Source: Curtobacterium sp. MCLR17_007
GTDB taxonomy: Bacteria > Actinomycetota > Actinomycetes > Actinomycetales > Microbacteriaceae
Reading direction: 5' to 3'
Assembly (NCBI RefSeq): GCF_003234655.2
Contig: NZ_CP126271.1
Location: 2,790,001-2,854,000, forward strand
DNA length: 64,000 nt
Of the stretch, positions 25,235 through 34,494 are shown in pieces. The position numbers and the translations under genes are program-made. A model generated the notes under the pieces. That model did not search any database and had not been told where the DNA came from. It saw only the letters and a list, made by a program, of their open reading frames with translations. Numbering within the stretch: the stretch's first letter is position 1; the number at the start of each line of letters is the position of its first letter.

Positions 25235-26182
25235 ATGGCCGGGGCGAGCATCAGCGTGCAGGACTTCGTGATGCGGTTCGGCGACCGCGCGGTGGTCGAC
25301 CGTCTGTCGTTCGAGGTCGCCCCCGGTGAGACCTTCGGGCTGCTCGGCAGCAACGGGTCGGGCAAGACGACGACGATCCGCGCGCTGCTCGGCATCACCG
25401 CCCCCACTGCGGGCACCCTGACGATCGACGGTCGCCCCTACCGCCCGGCGACCGGCGGCATCGGGTACCTGCCCGAGGAGCGCGGGCTCTACCGCAAGGA
25501 ATCGGTGATCGACGTCATGACCTACTTCGCGGCGCTGCGCGGCATGCCCCGGTCAGCGGCCACGAGCTGGTCGATGGACTACCTGGCCCGCGTCGGCCTG
25601 GGCGACAAGGCGAAGCTGCGCGTCGACAAGCTCTCCGGCGGACAGCAGCAGAAGGTGCAGCTCGGGATCACGATCATGGACCGGCCACGCCTGCTCATCC
25701 TCGACGAGCCGACCAAGGGCCTCGACCCGGTCAACCGTCGACTCCTGCTCGACCTGGTCGACGAGCGCAAGGCCGACGGCGCGACGGTCGTCCTCGTCAC
25801 CCACCACATGGACGAGGTCGAGCGACTGTGCGACCGGATCCTGCTGCTCAAGGACGGGACCGCCGCCGCGTACGGCACGATCCCGGACGTGCAGGACCGC
25901 TTCGGCGGCGCCGTCGCCAAGGTCGGGCTCGACGGCGCGGTCCCGCGCTCGCCCCTGTACAAGCTCGCCCGGCACGAGGGCCACGTCGCCTACCTGGTTC
26001 CGTCGACCACGGCCGAGGCGGACGGGTCCGACATCCTGGCGTCGCTCGTCACGGCCGGTGTGCACGTCACGGGCTTCGAGATGCGCCGGATCCCGCTCGA
26101 CGAGATCTTCGTGCAGGTGTACGGCCACGACGCCGGTGCGGACGAGGCAGCGAGCACCACCACGACCGGAGGGGCACGATGA
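25235..26182 (+). CDS. ABC transporter ATP-binding protein (NatA/YhaQ-like)
   Basis: A 315-residue ATPase. Walker A LLGSNGSGKTT, signature KLSGGQQQKVQLGI, Walker [14 protein letters not shown] and H-loop VTHHMDEVERL are all present. The PEERGLYRKESV segment is characteristic of the NatA/YhaQ group of ABC-2 exporters (sodium or drug efflux in relatives). The C-terminal domain of about 90 residues is usual for the group. The ATG follows AGAAGGGGG. The permease ATG overlaps its stop by 4 bp. Cargo unknown. Confidence 0.9.
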   Translation: MAGASISVQDFVMRFGDRAVVDRLSFEVAPGETFGLLGSNGSGKTTTIRALLGITAPTAGTLTIDGRPYRPATGGIGYLPEERGLYRKESVIDVMTYFAALRGMPRSAATSWSMDYLARVGLGDKAKLRVDKLSGGQQQKVQLGITIMDRPRLLILDEPTKGLDPVNRRLLLDLVDERKADGATVVLVTHHMDEVERLCDRILLLKDGTAAAYGTIPDVQDRFGGAVAKVGLDGAVPRSPLYKLARHEGHVAYLVPSTTAEADGSDILASLVTAGVHVTGFEMRRIPLDEIFVQVYGHDAGADEAASTTTTGGAR

Positions 26183-27396
26183 GCCGCCTGGGCACCGTCG
26201 TCCGCTTCGAGTTCGTCCGCGCGGTCAAGAAGCCGGCGTTCTGGATCGGCACGCTCGCGCTGCCGCTCGTCATCGTCGTCGTCTCCCTGCTGGTCGGGGT
26301 CGGGCAGAGCGCCGGGTCGGACTCGGTGCTGTCGAGCTCGTCGGCGACGAAGACCCCGTTCCACTACGTCGACCGCTCCGGCCTGGTGTCGCCGTCGGTC
26401 GCGGCACGGTGGGGCGGGACACCGTCGACGGACGAGTCCGGCGACCGGGCAGACGTGGTCGCCGGGCGGCTCGACGCCCTGATCGTGTACCCGAGGACCC
26501 CGTCGACCAGCACGATCGAGGTCACCGCGATGGACCGCGGGCTGTTCGGCAACGGCGCGTACTCCTCGCTGGCGGAACGGGTGCTCGAGCAGAGCGTCGC
26601 GGCCGACGTCGACGACCCCGAATCGGTGAGCATCCTGCGGTCGCCACCCACCGCGGACGTGACCGCGTACGCCGACGGCAGGGTGGCCCCTGGTTGGCTG
26701 TCGGTCATCCCGCCCCTGGTCTACGTCGCCGCGTTCTTCGGCCTCGTGCTCCTGCTCGCCGCCCGCATGGTGACCGTCGTCGTCGAGGAGAAGGAGAACC
26801 GGATCTCCGAGATGATCCTGACCACGGTGACCGCGGGTGACCTCATCCGGGGCAAGGTGATCGCGATGCTGCTCGTGGGGCTCGTGCAGATCGGCGTGTT
26901 CCTGGTGCCCGGTCTGCTCTCGCTCGTGGTGGTGGTCCCGCTCGTCGCCGGTCGGCTCGGGCACGTGGTGGTCGACCCGTGGCGGATGGTGGTCGGGGCG
27001 CTGCTGCTGATCGGCGGCGTGCTGCTGGCATCGGCGCTGTTCGTCGCCGTCGGCGCCGCCGTCCCCACGATCAAGGACGCCTCGACGCTGCAGTCGGCGG
27101 CGATCTTCGCGCTGATCATCCCGGTGTACGCCGCGTTCTTCGTGATGACGAGTCCGTCGACACCGGTCGCCGCGTTCTTCACGTACTTCCCGACGTTCAC
27201 CCCGATCACGGCGATGGTCCGGAACGCGGTCGGCGCGCTGTCGCCGGTCGAGTCGGTCGTCTGCATCGTCGAGGTCTTCGCCGTGGCCCTCGTGCTGCTC
27301 TGGTTCGCGCAGTACCTGTTCCGACACTCGGTCGCGCAGTACGGGTCGAAGGTCACCGTGCGCCAGGTGCTGTCCTGGCGCAGGAAGCGCTCCTAG
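26179..27396 (+). CDS. ABC-2 type permease (NatB/YhaP-like)
   Basis: A 405-residue membrane protein with one N-terminal span (FWIGTLALPLVIVVVSLLVG), an extracytoplasmic domain of about 130 residues, then five or six spans from WLSVIPPLVYVAAFFG on. The conserved VVEEKENRISEMIL motif followed by RGKVI is diagnostic for the NatB/YhaP branch of ABC-2 permeases. It forms the export channel with the ATPase before it. Its stop overlaps the convergent ROK regulator stop by 4 bp. Confidence 0.88.
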   Translation: MSRLGTVVRFEFVRAVKKPAFWIGTLALPLVIVVVSLLVGVGQSAGSDSVLSSSSATKTPFHYVDRSGLVSPSVAARWGGTPSTDESGDRADVVAGRLDALIVYPRTPSTSTIEVTAMDRGLFGNGAYSSLAERVLEQSVAADVDDPESVSILRSPPTADVTAYADGRVAPGWLSVIPPLVYVAAFFGLVLLLAARMVTVVVEEKENRISEMILTTVTAGDLIRGKVIAMLLVGLVQIGVFLVPGLLSLVVVVPLVAGRLGHVVVDPWRMVVGALLLIGGVLLASALFVAVGAAVPTIKDASTLQSAAIFALIIPVYAAFFVMTSPSTPVAAFFTYFPTFTPITAMVRNAVGALSPVESVVCIVEVFAVALVLLWFAQYLFRHSVAQYGSKVTVRQVLSWRRKRS

Positions 27397-28688
27397 ACCG
27401 GGGCGGGTGCCACCACGGCGTCGTCCGTCGTGGCGTCAGCCGTTCGCACGGCGTCCGCTGTCACGGGTCCGGCCGGCGCGGCGTCCGTGGGCAGCTGCAG
27501 CGACAGCGGGTGGTCCTGCACGACGTCGAGCGCCAGCGCGATCGCTCCGTGCACGACGACGTCCGCGCCGAGGGTGGATGCCACGATCTCGGGCAGGGGG
27601 TCGAGGCTCCACCCGTGCAGCAGCGTCCGCGCGTGCTCGATCACCGCCACCGCGGGCTCGGCGATCGCTCCCGCGACGACCACGCGGTCGATGTCGAGCA
27701 GGCTCGCGAGCACCACACACACCCGCGCCAGCCGGTCACCCAGGCGCTCGACGATGTCGAGCGCGACCGGGTCTGCATCGCGGGCGGCGGCGAAGACGGC
27801 CGCAGCATCGGTCTGGCCGGCGCGCACGGCGGCGGCGAGCGCCGTGCCGGGCGCGATCCGGCCCTCCCGTCCGGCGGCACGCACGAGTGCGGCGGCTTCG
27901 CGGCCGAGCCCGTCGGCGGAACCGACCCCCTCGACCATGCTGAGCACGCGCATCTCGCCGGCGCCGCCATGCGAGCCGCGCAGCAGGCGACCGTCGACGA
28001 CCAGGCCGGTGCCGAAGCGCTCACCCGCCAGCAGCGCAGCGAACGAGGCGTCTCCCCGCAGGTCCCGTTCGGCGACCGCGGCGAGGTTGGCGTCGTTCTC
28101 GACCACCACGCGTCCGTGCCCGGTCACACCGTCGAAGCCGGGGTTCATCGCGGCCCAGTAGCCGCCGTCCCCGGGGAGCGAGGACCCGTCTGCCGCGACC
28201 GGGGCCGGAACGCCGATCGTCGTGACGAGGACGCGTTCGTGGGCGACGCCCGCCGATGACAGGGCCCGCGCGATGGTGTCCGACACGGTGGTGCGCCGCA
28301 CGGTGAGGTCGAGGTCGGCCTGGCCGGGAGCACCCTCGGCACGGGCCAGGACGCGTCCGCGCAGGTCCGTGACGAACGCGGTCACACGGTGCTGTCCGGC
28401 GTCGACGCCGACGACCACGCCCGCGCGCTCGTCGAGCCCGTAGCGCTTGGCCGGACGACCGATCCGGTACTGCCCGACTGCCCGCGCGTCGCGGAGCTCG
28501 CGGATCCACCCGAGGCGGACGAGTTCGTCGCACGCGGCCAGGACCGTCGAGCGGGTGAGGCCGGTGGCGTGCATGGCGTCGGTCGCCGTGAATGCCCGCG
28601 CGGCGAAGGCGTGGTCGAGCACCGTCTCGGTGCTCGAACCACGAACGGTCAGACGACGCTCGGGCATGCCGCGAGGATATCGCTGCAC
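27393..28688 (-). CDS. ROK-family transcriptional regulator
   Basis: A 431-residue protein with an N-terminal winged helix (FTATDAMHATGLTRSTVLAACDELVRLGWI) and a C-terminal ROK fold beginning GVVVGVDAGQHRVTAFV. The usual ROK zinc motif CxCGxxGC is not visible; the region reads MVEGVGSADGLG instead, so sugar sensing may be altered. I chose the GTG at 28688, which has AAGGAA just upstream; an ATG seven codons in is the alternative. It is divergent from the alpha-glucoside importer and very likely controls it. Confidence 0.85.
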   Translation of the reverse strand: MQRYPRGMPERRLTVRGSSTETVLDHAFAARAFTATDAMHATGLTRSTVLAACDELVRLGWIRELRDARAVGQYRIGRPAKRYGLDERAGVVVGVDAGQHRVTAFVTDLRGRVLARAEGAPGQADLDLTVRRTTVSDTIARALSSAGVAHERVLVTTIGVPAPVAADGSSLPGDGGYWAAMNPGFDGVTGHGRVVVENDANLAAVAERDLRGDASFAALLAGERFGTGLVVDGRLLRGSHGGAGEMRVLSMVEGVGSADGLGREAAALVRAAGREGRIAPGTALAAAVRAGQTDAAAVFAAARDADPVALDIVERLGDRLARVCVVLASLLDIDRVVVAGAIAEPAVAVIEHARTLLHGWSLDPLPEIVASTLGADVVVHGAIALALDVVQDHPLSLQLPTDAAPAGPVTADAVRTADATTDDAVVAPAPV

Positions 28689-28800
28689 GGGTTCCTTGCG
28701 CTATTAGATTTTCTCGCTACATTTAGTCGTGCGGGCGGCATCGGAGCCGGACGCGGGACCAGGACGGCAAGGACGCCGGGCCAGGTCGAACGGAGACGAC
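28689..28800. promoter_or_regulatory. AT-rich divergent promoter region of the ROK regulator and glucoside operon
   Basis: The segment 28703-28730 (CTATTAGATTTTCTCGC and the following TACATTTAG) is strikingly AT-rich against about 70 % GC surroundings, with TTAGAT and ATTTAG half-sites. It probably contains the promoters and the ROK operator. The binding-protein start follows about 70 bp later. Confidence 0.55.
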
Positions 28801-30096
28801 GTGCACCATCACGCCACGACACCCAAGCCCTCCGGGTTCAGTCGACGCTCCTTCCTGCTCGGGGCCGGTGGCATCGCCAGCGGATTCGCGCTCGCCGGAT
28901 GCGCCCCGATGTCCTCGTCCTCGGGCGGCACCGAGACGATCACCTTCTACGTGTCGAAGCCCGAGGTCATCGGCTACTTCGACGACGTCATCGCGAAGTT
29001 CCACGCGAGCCAGTCGAAGGTCCGGGTCATCCGCGACTCGACGTCGTCGCTGCCGGCGGACTTCGTCCGGAGCGCTCCCCCGGACCTCGGGTGCCTGAAC
29101 TACAACTACGCGATGGTGTCGTTCGTCGAGCACGGCGCGTTGACCGACCTGTCCGACATGGACGAGGCCAAGGCGATCAACCCCGACCTCTGGCCCCTCA
29201 TGGAGCAGACGGCGTCGTACCCGGGTGAGCGCAACGCGCTGCCGTACTCGGTCACCGCCGCCTCGGTCATCTACAACAAGCAGATCTTCGCCGACCAGGG
29301 CATCGAGGTCCCCACGACGTGGACCGAACTCACCGCGGTCTGCGAGAAGCTCCAGGCCGCGGACATCACGCCCTTCTACGGCACGTACAAGGACACGTGG
29401 ACCATCGCCCAGGGCATGTTCGACTACTCGATCGGCGGCATGCTCGACGTCGAGAAGACCTTCTCGGCGCTCGAGAAGGAGGGCACGTCACTCACGCCGT
29501 CGTCCCCGGTGTCGTTCTCGAAGGACTTCGAACCACCGATGGGCCGCATGGAGCAGCTCGCGAAGTGGATGAACCCGAACGCGGCCAGCCGTGCCTACGG
29601 TGACGGCAACCTCGCCTTCGCGAAGGGCGAGTCGGCGATGTACCTGCAGGGCCCCTGGGCGCTCATCGAGATCGCGAAGACGACGAAGGACATGGACCTG
29701 GGCACCTTCCCGCTGCCCGTGACCGACGACCCGGACGACCTCAAGGTGCGCGTGAACGTCGACCTGGCGCTCTGGATCCCCAAGGCGTCGAAGAAGCAGG
29801 ATGCAGCCCGCGAGTTCCTGCGGTTCCTGATGTCCCCGGAGATCTCCGACCGGTACAACGCCGACAACAACGGGTTCGGCACCCGCAAGGACTCCCCGCC
29901 GGTCGCCAACCCGACCCTCAAGGGCATGCAGCAGTACTACGACGACGCCGCCTTCTACCTCGGGGTGTCGCAGCTCGTCCCCGCCGAGATCCCCGTCGCC
30001 AACTACGCGCAGACCATCGCACTCGGTGGCGCCCCCGCTCCGCAGCTCCGCACACTCGATGCCGACTGGGCGCGCGTCGCGCGCCGGAAGGCCTGA
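28801..30096 (+). CDS. CUT1 ABC sugar-binding lipoprotein, Tat-type signal (alpha-glucoside importer)
   Basis: A 431-residue family 1 binding protein. The signal peptide has twin arginines (SRRSFLLGAGG, Arg15-Arg16) followed by lipobox LAGC, Cys34, so export may use the Tat route before lipidation. Body motifs are PDLGCLNYNYAMVSF, SVIYNKQIFADQGIEVPTTW and MYLQGPWALIEI. I prefer the GTG at 28801 after CGGAGACGAC; an earlier GTG at 28729 would place the leader inside the promoter. It heads an operon with two permeases and a GH13 glucosidase, so a maltose- or trehalose-like glucoside is expected. Confidence 0.82.
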   Translation: MHHHATTPKPSGFSRRSFLLGAGGIASGFALAGCAPMSSSSGGTETITFYVSKPEVIGYFDDVIAKFHASQSKVRVIRDSTSSLPADFVRSAPPDLGCLNYNYAMVSFVEHGALTDLSDMDEAKAINPDLWPLMEQTASYPGERNALPYSVTAASVIYNKQIFADQGIEVPTTWTELTAVCEKLQAADITPFYGTYKDTWTIAQGMFDYSIGGMLDVEKTFSALEKEGTSLTPSSPVSFSKDFEPPMGRMEQLAKWMNPNAASRAYGDGNLAFAKGESAMYLQGPWALIEIAKTTKDMDLGTFPLPVTDDPDDLKVRVNVDLALWIPKASKKQDAAREFLRFLMSPEISDRYNADNNGFGTRKDSPPVANPTLKGMQQYYDDAAFYLGVSQLVPAEIPVANYAQTIALGGAPAPQLRTLDADWARVARRKA

Positions 30097-30125
30097 CCCG
30101 GTCCCCGACCGAGGAGACGATCACC

Positions 30126-31112
30126 ATGGCCATCGCCACGACGTCATCCGGCGGGAACCGCCGGAACGAACCCCGCCCCGGCAGCCCGGACACCGCTCCG
30201 GACGGCCTCCCCACGGCGAGCGCACCAGCGACTCGCGCCCGTCGGCCCCACGGGCACCGCATCCAGCCGGTGTTCCTGGCCTTCCTGCTCCCCACGCTCG
30301 TCGTCTTCACGCTGGCGATCACCGTGCCGGCCGTGATGGGCATCGTCCTGAGCTTCACGGACTCCGTCGGGTTCGGTGAGTTCGGCTTCACCGGACTGAC
30401 GAACTACCTGGCGATCTTCTCGGACCCGGCGATCCTGCACGCGTACCTGTTCACGATGGGCTTCTCGCTCGTCACGGTGCTGGTGGTGAACGCCATCGCG
30501 CTGCTGCTGGCGATCGCGCTGACGAGCCGCATCCGGGCGAAGGTCACCCTGCGCGCCGTGTTCGTGCTGCCCATGGTGATCTCGGGCATCGTCATCGCGT
30601 ACGTGTTCTCGTTCCTGTTCTCGAACAGCGTGCCGGCACTGGCCACGTCGCTCGGGTTCGCCCCGCTCGAGACGAGCATCCTCGCCAACCCGGACCTGGC
30701 CTGGGTCGCGATCGTCATCGTCACGACGTGGCAGGCGATCCCCGGCACGCTCCTCATCTACATCGCGGGCGTGCTCGCGATCCCCGGTGAGGTCTACGAG
30801 GCGGCGGCGATCGACGGCGCGTCCTCGTGGCGGCAGCTGATCTCGATCACGATGCCGCTCACCGCCGGCTACATCGTGATCAACCTCATCCTCGGGTTCA
30901 AGAACTTCCTGAACGCGTACGACATCATCGTCGGCCTGACGGCCGGCGGACCGGGGACCTCGACGACGAGCGTCGCGATGTCGATCTTCAACGGCTTCAA
31001 CAGCGGCGACTACTCCTACCAGATGGCGAACGCGACGATCTTCTTCGTCATCACCGTCGTCCTCGCGCTCGTCCAGCTGCGGCTCAGCCGCGGGAAGGCC
31101 CTCTTCTCATGA
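30126..31112 (+). CDS. CUT1 ABC transporter permease (MalF-like)
   Basis: A 328-residue membrane protein. The first about 45 residues are a polar, Arg/Pro-rich cytoplasmic tail, then six spans. The EAA loop is VYEAAAIDGASSWRQLISITMP. The ATG at 30126 follows GAGGAGACGATCACC. It overlaps the next permease by 4 bp. No ATPase gene is present in the operon, as for the rhamnose system. Confidence 0.87.
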   Translation: MAIATTSSGGNRRNEPRPGSPDTAPDGLPTASAPATRARRPHGHRIQPVFLAFLLPTLVVFTLAITVPAVMGIVLSFTDSVGFGEFGFTGLTNYLAIFSDPAILHAYLFTMGFSLVTVLVVNAIALLLAIALTSRIRAKVTLRAVFVLPMVISGIVIAYVFSFLFSNSVPALATSLGFAPLETSILANPDLAWVAIVIVTTWQAIPGTLLIYIAGVLAIPGEVYEAAAIDGASSWRQLISITMPLTAGYIVINLILGFKNFLNAYDIIVGLTAGGPGTSTTSVAMSIFNGFNSGDYSYQMANATIFFVITVVLALVQLRLSRGKALFS

Positions 31113-32020
31113 CGCTCCAAGCCCCCCTGCAGCCCGGCACCACCCAGACCGGCAGCATGCGGTCCGTCGACGCGGACACCGCCCGTGGCCGCAGGTCGAA
31201 GAACGGCGGCTGGAACTGGCCGCTGACGATCATCCTGTCGATCTGCACGCTGACCGTGCTGGTCCCGCTCTACGTCACCGTGGTGATGGCGTTCAAGACG
31301 ACGAGCCAGGCGCTCGACGGCAACGCGTTCTCGCTGCCGACGCCCTTCAGCGTCGACGGGTTCGTGCAGGCGTGGAAGCTCACCGACTTCCCGCGGGCGT
31401 TCGGCGTCTCGGTCCTGGTCGCCGCGATCTCGGTGACGGGCACGATCCTGCTCGCCTCGTTCGCCGCCTACGCGATCTCGCACAACTGGCAGCACCGGCT
31501 GTTCCGCTGGTCGTTCTTCTACCTGCTGGCGGCGATGTTCCTGCCGTTCCCGGTGCTCGCGCTGTCGCAGGTGAAGCTCACGGGCATGGTCGGTCTCGAC
31601 AACCCGATCGGCGTCGCGATCCTGCACGTCATGTTCCAGCTGTCCTTCAGCGTGCTGCTCTTCACCGCGTTCCTGCGGTCGATCCCGGGCGAGCTCGAGG
31701 AGAGCGCGCGGATCGACGGTGCGAGCGTCGGGCAGGTGTTCTGGCGGCTGCTGTTCCCGCTGCTGGCGCCGATGAGCGCGACGGTCGGGATCTTCGCCTT
31801 CCTGGCGTCGTGGAACGACTACATGATGCCGGCGCTCATCACCGCCGACCCCGCGCTGCAGACCCTGCCGGTGCTCCAGCAGATCTTCCAGAGCCAGTTC
31901 AGCAACAACTACAACGTGTCGTTCGCCTCCTACCTCATGGCGATGGCCCCGTCGATCATCGTGTACGTGCTCACCCAGCGATGGGTGATGTCCGGTGTGA
32001 CGCAGGGCGCCATCAAGTGA
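31109..32020 (+). CDS. CUT1 ABC transporter permease (MalG-like)
   Basis: A 303-residue permease with a polar N-terminus of about 35 residues and six spans. The EAA motif is ELEESARIDGASVGQVFWRL followed by LFPLLAP. WVMSGVTQGAIK closes the protein, a common CUT1 ending. The start is the ATG overlapping the preceding stop. It forms the glucoside channel with the upstream permease. Confidence 0.87.
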   Translation: MTLQAPLQPGTTQTGSMRSVDADTARGRRSKNGGWNWPLTIILSICTLTVLVPLYVTVVMAFKTTSQALDGNAFSLPTPFSVDGFVQAWKLTDFPRAFGVSVLVAAISVTGTILLASFAAYAISHNWQHRLFRWSFFYLLAAMFLPFPVLALSQVKLTGMVGLDNPIGVAILHVMFQLSFSVLLFTAFLRSIPGELEESARIDGASVGQVFWRLLFPLLAPMSATVGIFAFLASWNDYMMPALITADPALQTLPVLQQIFQSQFSNNYNVSFASYLMAMAPSIIVYVLTQRWVMSGVTQGAIK

Positions 32021-32046
32021 CGAGCCGGACCGACGAGAGGACCCCC

Positions 32047-33705
32047 ATGACGGACACCCTGACCTCCCCTGCCCCGACGGCGACCGACGAGACCTGGTGG
32101 CGCCAGGCGAGCGTCTACCAGATCTACCCGCGGTCGTTCGCGGACGCGAACGGCGACGGCATCGGCGACCTGCGCGGTGTGACCGACCGGGTGCCCTACC
32201 TGGCGTCCCTCGGGATCGAGGCCGTCTGGCTCAGCCCGTTCTACCCGTCTGCCCTCGCCGACGGTGGCTACGACGTGGACGACTACCGCGACGTCGACCC
32301 GAAGCTCGGCACGCTCGACGACTTCGACGCGATGGTCGCAGCCCTGCACGGCGCCGGCATCCGGGTGATCGTCGACGTCGTGCCGAACCACACGAGTGAC
32401 CGGCACGCCTGGTTCCGTGAGGCCCTCGCGAGCCCCGCCGGCTCCCCCGCACGCGACCGCTACGTCTTCCGGGACGGCAGCGGCCCCGACGGCTCCGAGG
32501 CGCCCGCCGACTGGATCTCGATCTTCGGCGGTCCCGCCTGGACGGCGGCGGGCGACGGGCAGTGGTACCTGCACTCCTTCGCGAAGGAGCAGCCCGACCT
32601 GAACTGGGCGAACCGCGAGGTCCGCGACGACTTCCTGCACACCCTGCGCTTCTGGTCGGACCGCGGGGTCGACGGCTTCCGCATCGACGTCGCGCACGGG
32701 CTGTCGAAGGACCTGGGCGAGGTGCTGCCGACCTGGGCCGAGCTCTCGGCCATGCCGAAGGACGGCTCGCACCCGCTGTGGGACCGCGACGACGTGCACG
32801 AGATCTACGCCGAGTGGCGGACGGTGTTCAACGAGTACACCCCCGCACGCACCGCGGTCGCCGAGGCCTGGGTCGCCGCCGACCGCCGTGCCCGCTACGC
32901 CAGCGCCGACGGGCTCGGCCAGGCGTTCAACTTCGACCTGCTCGAGGCCGACTTCGACGCCGGCTCGTTCCGCAGCATCATCGAGTTCAACCTCGGCCTC
33001 GCCGAGCAGTCCGGCTCGTCGACGACGTGGGTGTTCTCGAACCACGACGTCGTCCGGCACGCCACCCGCTACGCGCTGCCGGCCCGGGGCGGTGCGCACG
33101 AGAAGCAGGGCGGCGCCTGGCTGCTCGCGGGCGGATCGCAGGACGCGCTCGACCAGGAGCTCGGGCTCCGGCGTGCCCGCGCGGCGACGCTCCTCGAGCT
33201 CGCGCTCCCCGGCTCGGCGTACCTGTACCAGGGTGAGGAGCTCGGGCTGCAGGAGGTCGGGGACATCCCGGACGCCGACCGACAGGACCCGGCGTTCTTC
33301 CGGAACCCCGGTGTCGACGTCGGCCGTGACGGCTGCCGCGTCCCGCTGCCGTGGACGCGCGACGGTCAGAGCTTCGGCTTCGGCGAGGGCGGCTCGCACC
33401 TGCCGCAGCCGGCGTGGTTCGGTGCGTCCAGCGTCGAGGCCGAGGACACCGACCCGGGATCCACGCTGAACCTGTACCGCAGGGCCCTCGGCCTGCGTGG
33501 GCAGCTGCAGTCCGAGGAGCACCTCGAGTGGCTGGAGACCGGTCGGGACGACGTCCTGGCGTTCCGCCGTCCGAACGGGTGGACGAGCGTGACGGTGTTC
33601 AGCGACGAGCCCTACGACCTGCCTGCGGGGGAACTCCTGCTCGCCTCGGCGCCGGTGGCAGACGGCGCCCTGACGGGCGTGGGGACGGTCTGGTTGCGCG
33701 CGTAG
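32047..33705 (+). CDS. GH13 alpha-glucosidase
   Basis: A 552-residue family 13 hydrolase without signal peptide, acting in the cytosol on imported glucosides. GH13 blocks in order are FADANGDGIGDLRG, DVVPNHTS, GFRIDVAHG with nucleophile Asp214, AEAWVAA with acid/base Glu273, and FSNHDVVRH with Asp334. The HDVVRH motif and length resemble actinobacterial oligo-1,6-/alpha-1,4-glucosidases (AglA or GH13_30 style). The ATG at 32047 follows GAGAGGACCCCC. It is the last gene of the operon and ends before a strong hairpin. Confidence 0.88.
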   Translation: MTDTLTSPAPTATDETWWRQASVYQIYPRSFADANGDGIGDLRGVTDRVPYLASLGIEAVWLSPFYPSALADGGYDVDDYRDVDPKLGTLDDFDAMVAALHGAGIRVIVDVVPNHTSDRHAWFREALASPAGSPARDRYVFRDGSGPDGSEAPADWISIFGGPAWTAAGDGQWYLHSFAKEQPDLNWANREVRDDFLHTLRFWSDRGVDGFRIDVAHGLSKDLGEVLPTWAELSAMPKDGSHPLWDRDDVHEIYAEWRTVFNEYTPARTAVAEAWVAADRRARYASADGLGQAFNFDLLEADFDAGSFRSIIEFNLGLAEQSGSSTTWVFSNHDVVRHATRYALPARGGAHEKQGGAWLLAGGSQDALDQELGLRRARAATLLELALPGSAYLYQGEELGLQEVGDIPDADRQDPAFFRNPGVDVGRDGCRVPLPWTRDGQSFGFGEGGSHLPQPAWFGASSVEAEDTDPGSTLNLYRRALGLRGQLQSEEHLEWLETGRDDVLAFRRPNGWTSVTVFSDEPYDLPAGELLLASAPVADGALTGVGTVWLRA

Positions 33706-33719
33706 GGACGCGACCAGGT

Positions 33720-33767
33720 GACGGACGGAAGGCCCGGTGCTGGCAGGCACCGGGCCTCCTGTCCGTC
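33720..33767. terminator. Bidirectional terminator, GACGGAC arm family
   Basis: Inverted repeat of about 21 bp (left arm begins GACGGACGGAAGGC, right arm ends CCTCCTGTCCGTC) with two mismatches and a 6-nt loop. It lies between convergent genes. The same arm sequence occurs at 62522-62569 and, less exactly, at 41165-41212. Confidence 0.85.
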
Positions 33768-33786
33768 CCGGCGTGGCCGGGTGAGC

Positions 33787-34452
33787 TCAGACGGGCAGGA
33801 TCGGCGACGTCGGCACGGAGTCGATGTCCCACGCCGGGATCGGACGCGGCGTGCGCCACCCCGCACGCAGGCCACGGACGGCCTCGTCCCACTCCGTGAG
33901 CACGTCGAGTCCGGGTCGGACCAATAGCTGGATCTGGAAGCCCTCGTACAGGGCGAGGAGCTGCGTGGCCGCGCGCTCGGCGGGCACGACGGACGCCTCG
34001 ACGCCGGCGTCGAAGTCACGGCGCAGGGCGACGGCGAGCTGGGTGACGTAGTCCTCGTAGCGCTTCCGGAACAGCTCGGCGAAGCTCGTGTCGGCACCCG
34101 CGATGTTGATGACGCCGGCGAGGACCCGCACCAGGCCCGGGTCGGCGATGTCCTCGGCGAGGGTCATCCGCACGTGGTCGACCGCACACGAGGGCTTCCG
34201 CCGTCGGGTCGATCCACGCAGCTGCGTCCAGTAGTCGTACGTCACGAGCAGCAGGGCGTCCCACGAGGGGAACGCCCGCGTCACCACGTCGACCGGCACA
34301 CCGGCGACCTCGGCGACGACGGCGGCGTCGACGTCCGTGAACGGGTACATGCGGTAGGCGCGGATCGCGGCCCGGGTCAGGCGCTCCGCGATCGTCTGTT
34401 CTTCGACGATCGTTCCGTCAGTGAGGGTCTCCACCAGGACATTGCACCGCAT
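33787..34452 (-). CDS. TetR/AcrR-family regulator
   Basis: A 221-residue protein. The N-terminal region TIAERLTRAAIRAYRMYPF followed by DAAVVAEVAGVPVDVVTRAFPSWDALLLVTYDYW fits the TetR helix-turn-helix, and an all-helical ligand domain follows (FAELFRKRYEDYVTQLAVAL, ATQLLALYEGFQIQLLV). The start is the ATG at 34452. It is isolated on its strand, so its target is not evident; autoregulation is usual in the family. Confidence 0.8.
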   Translation of the reverse strand: MRCNVLVETLTDGTIVEEQTIAERLTRAAIRAYRMYPFTDVDAAVVAEVAGVPVDVVTRAFPSWDALLLVTYDYWTQLRGSTRRRKPSCAVDHVRMTLAEDIADPGLVRVLAGVINIAGADTSFAELFRKRYEDYVTQLAVALRRDFDAGVEASVVPAERAATQLLALYEGFQIQLLVRPGLDVLTEWDEAVRGLRAGWRTPRPIPAWDIDSVPTSPILPV

Positions 34453-34494
34453 CGGGGCGCGCTTGTCCTGACCCAGACCGGGGGTCGTGACCGC

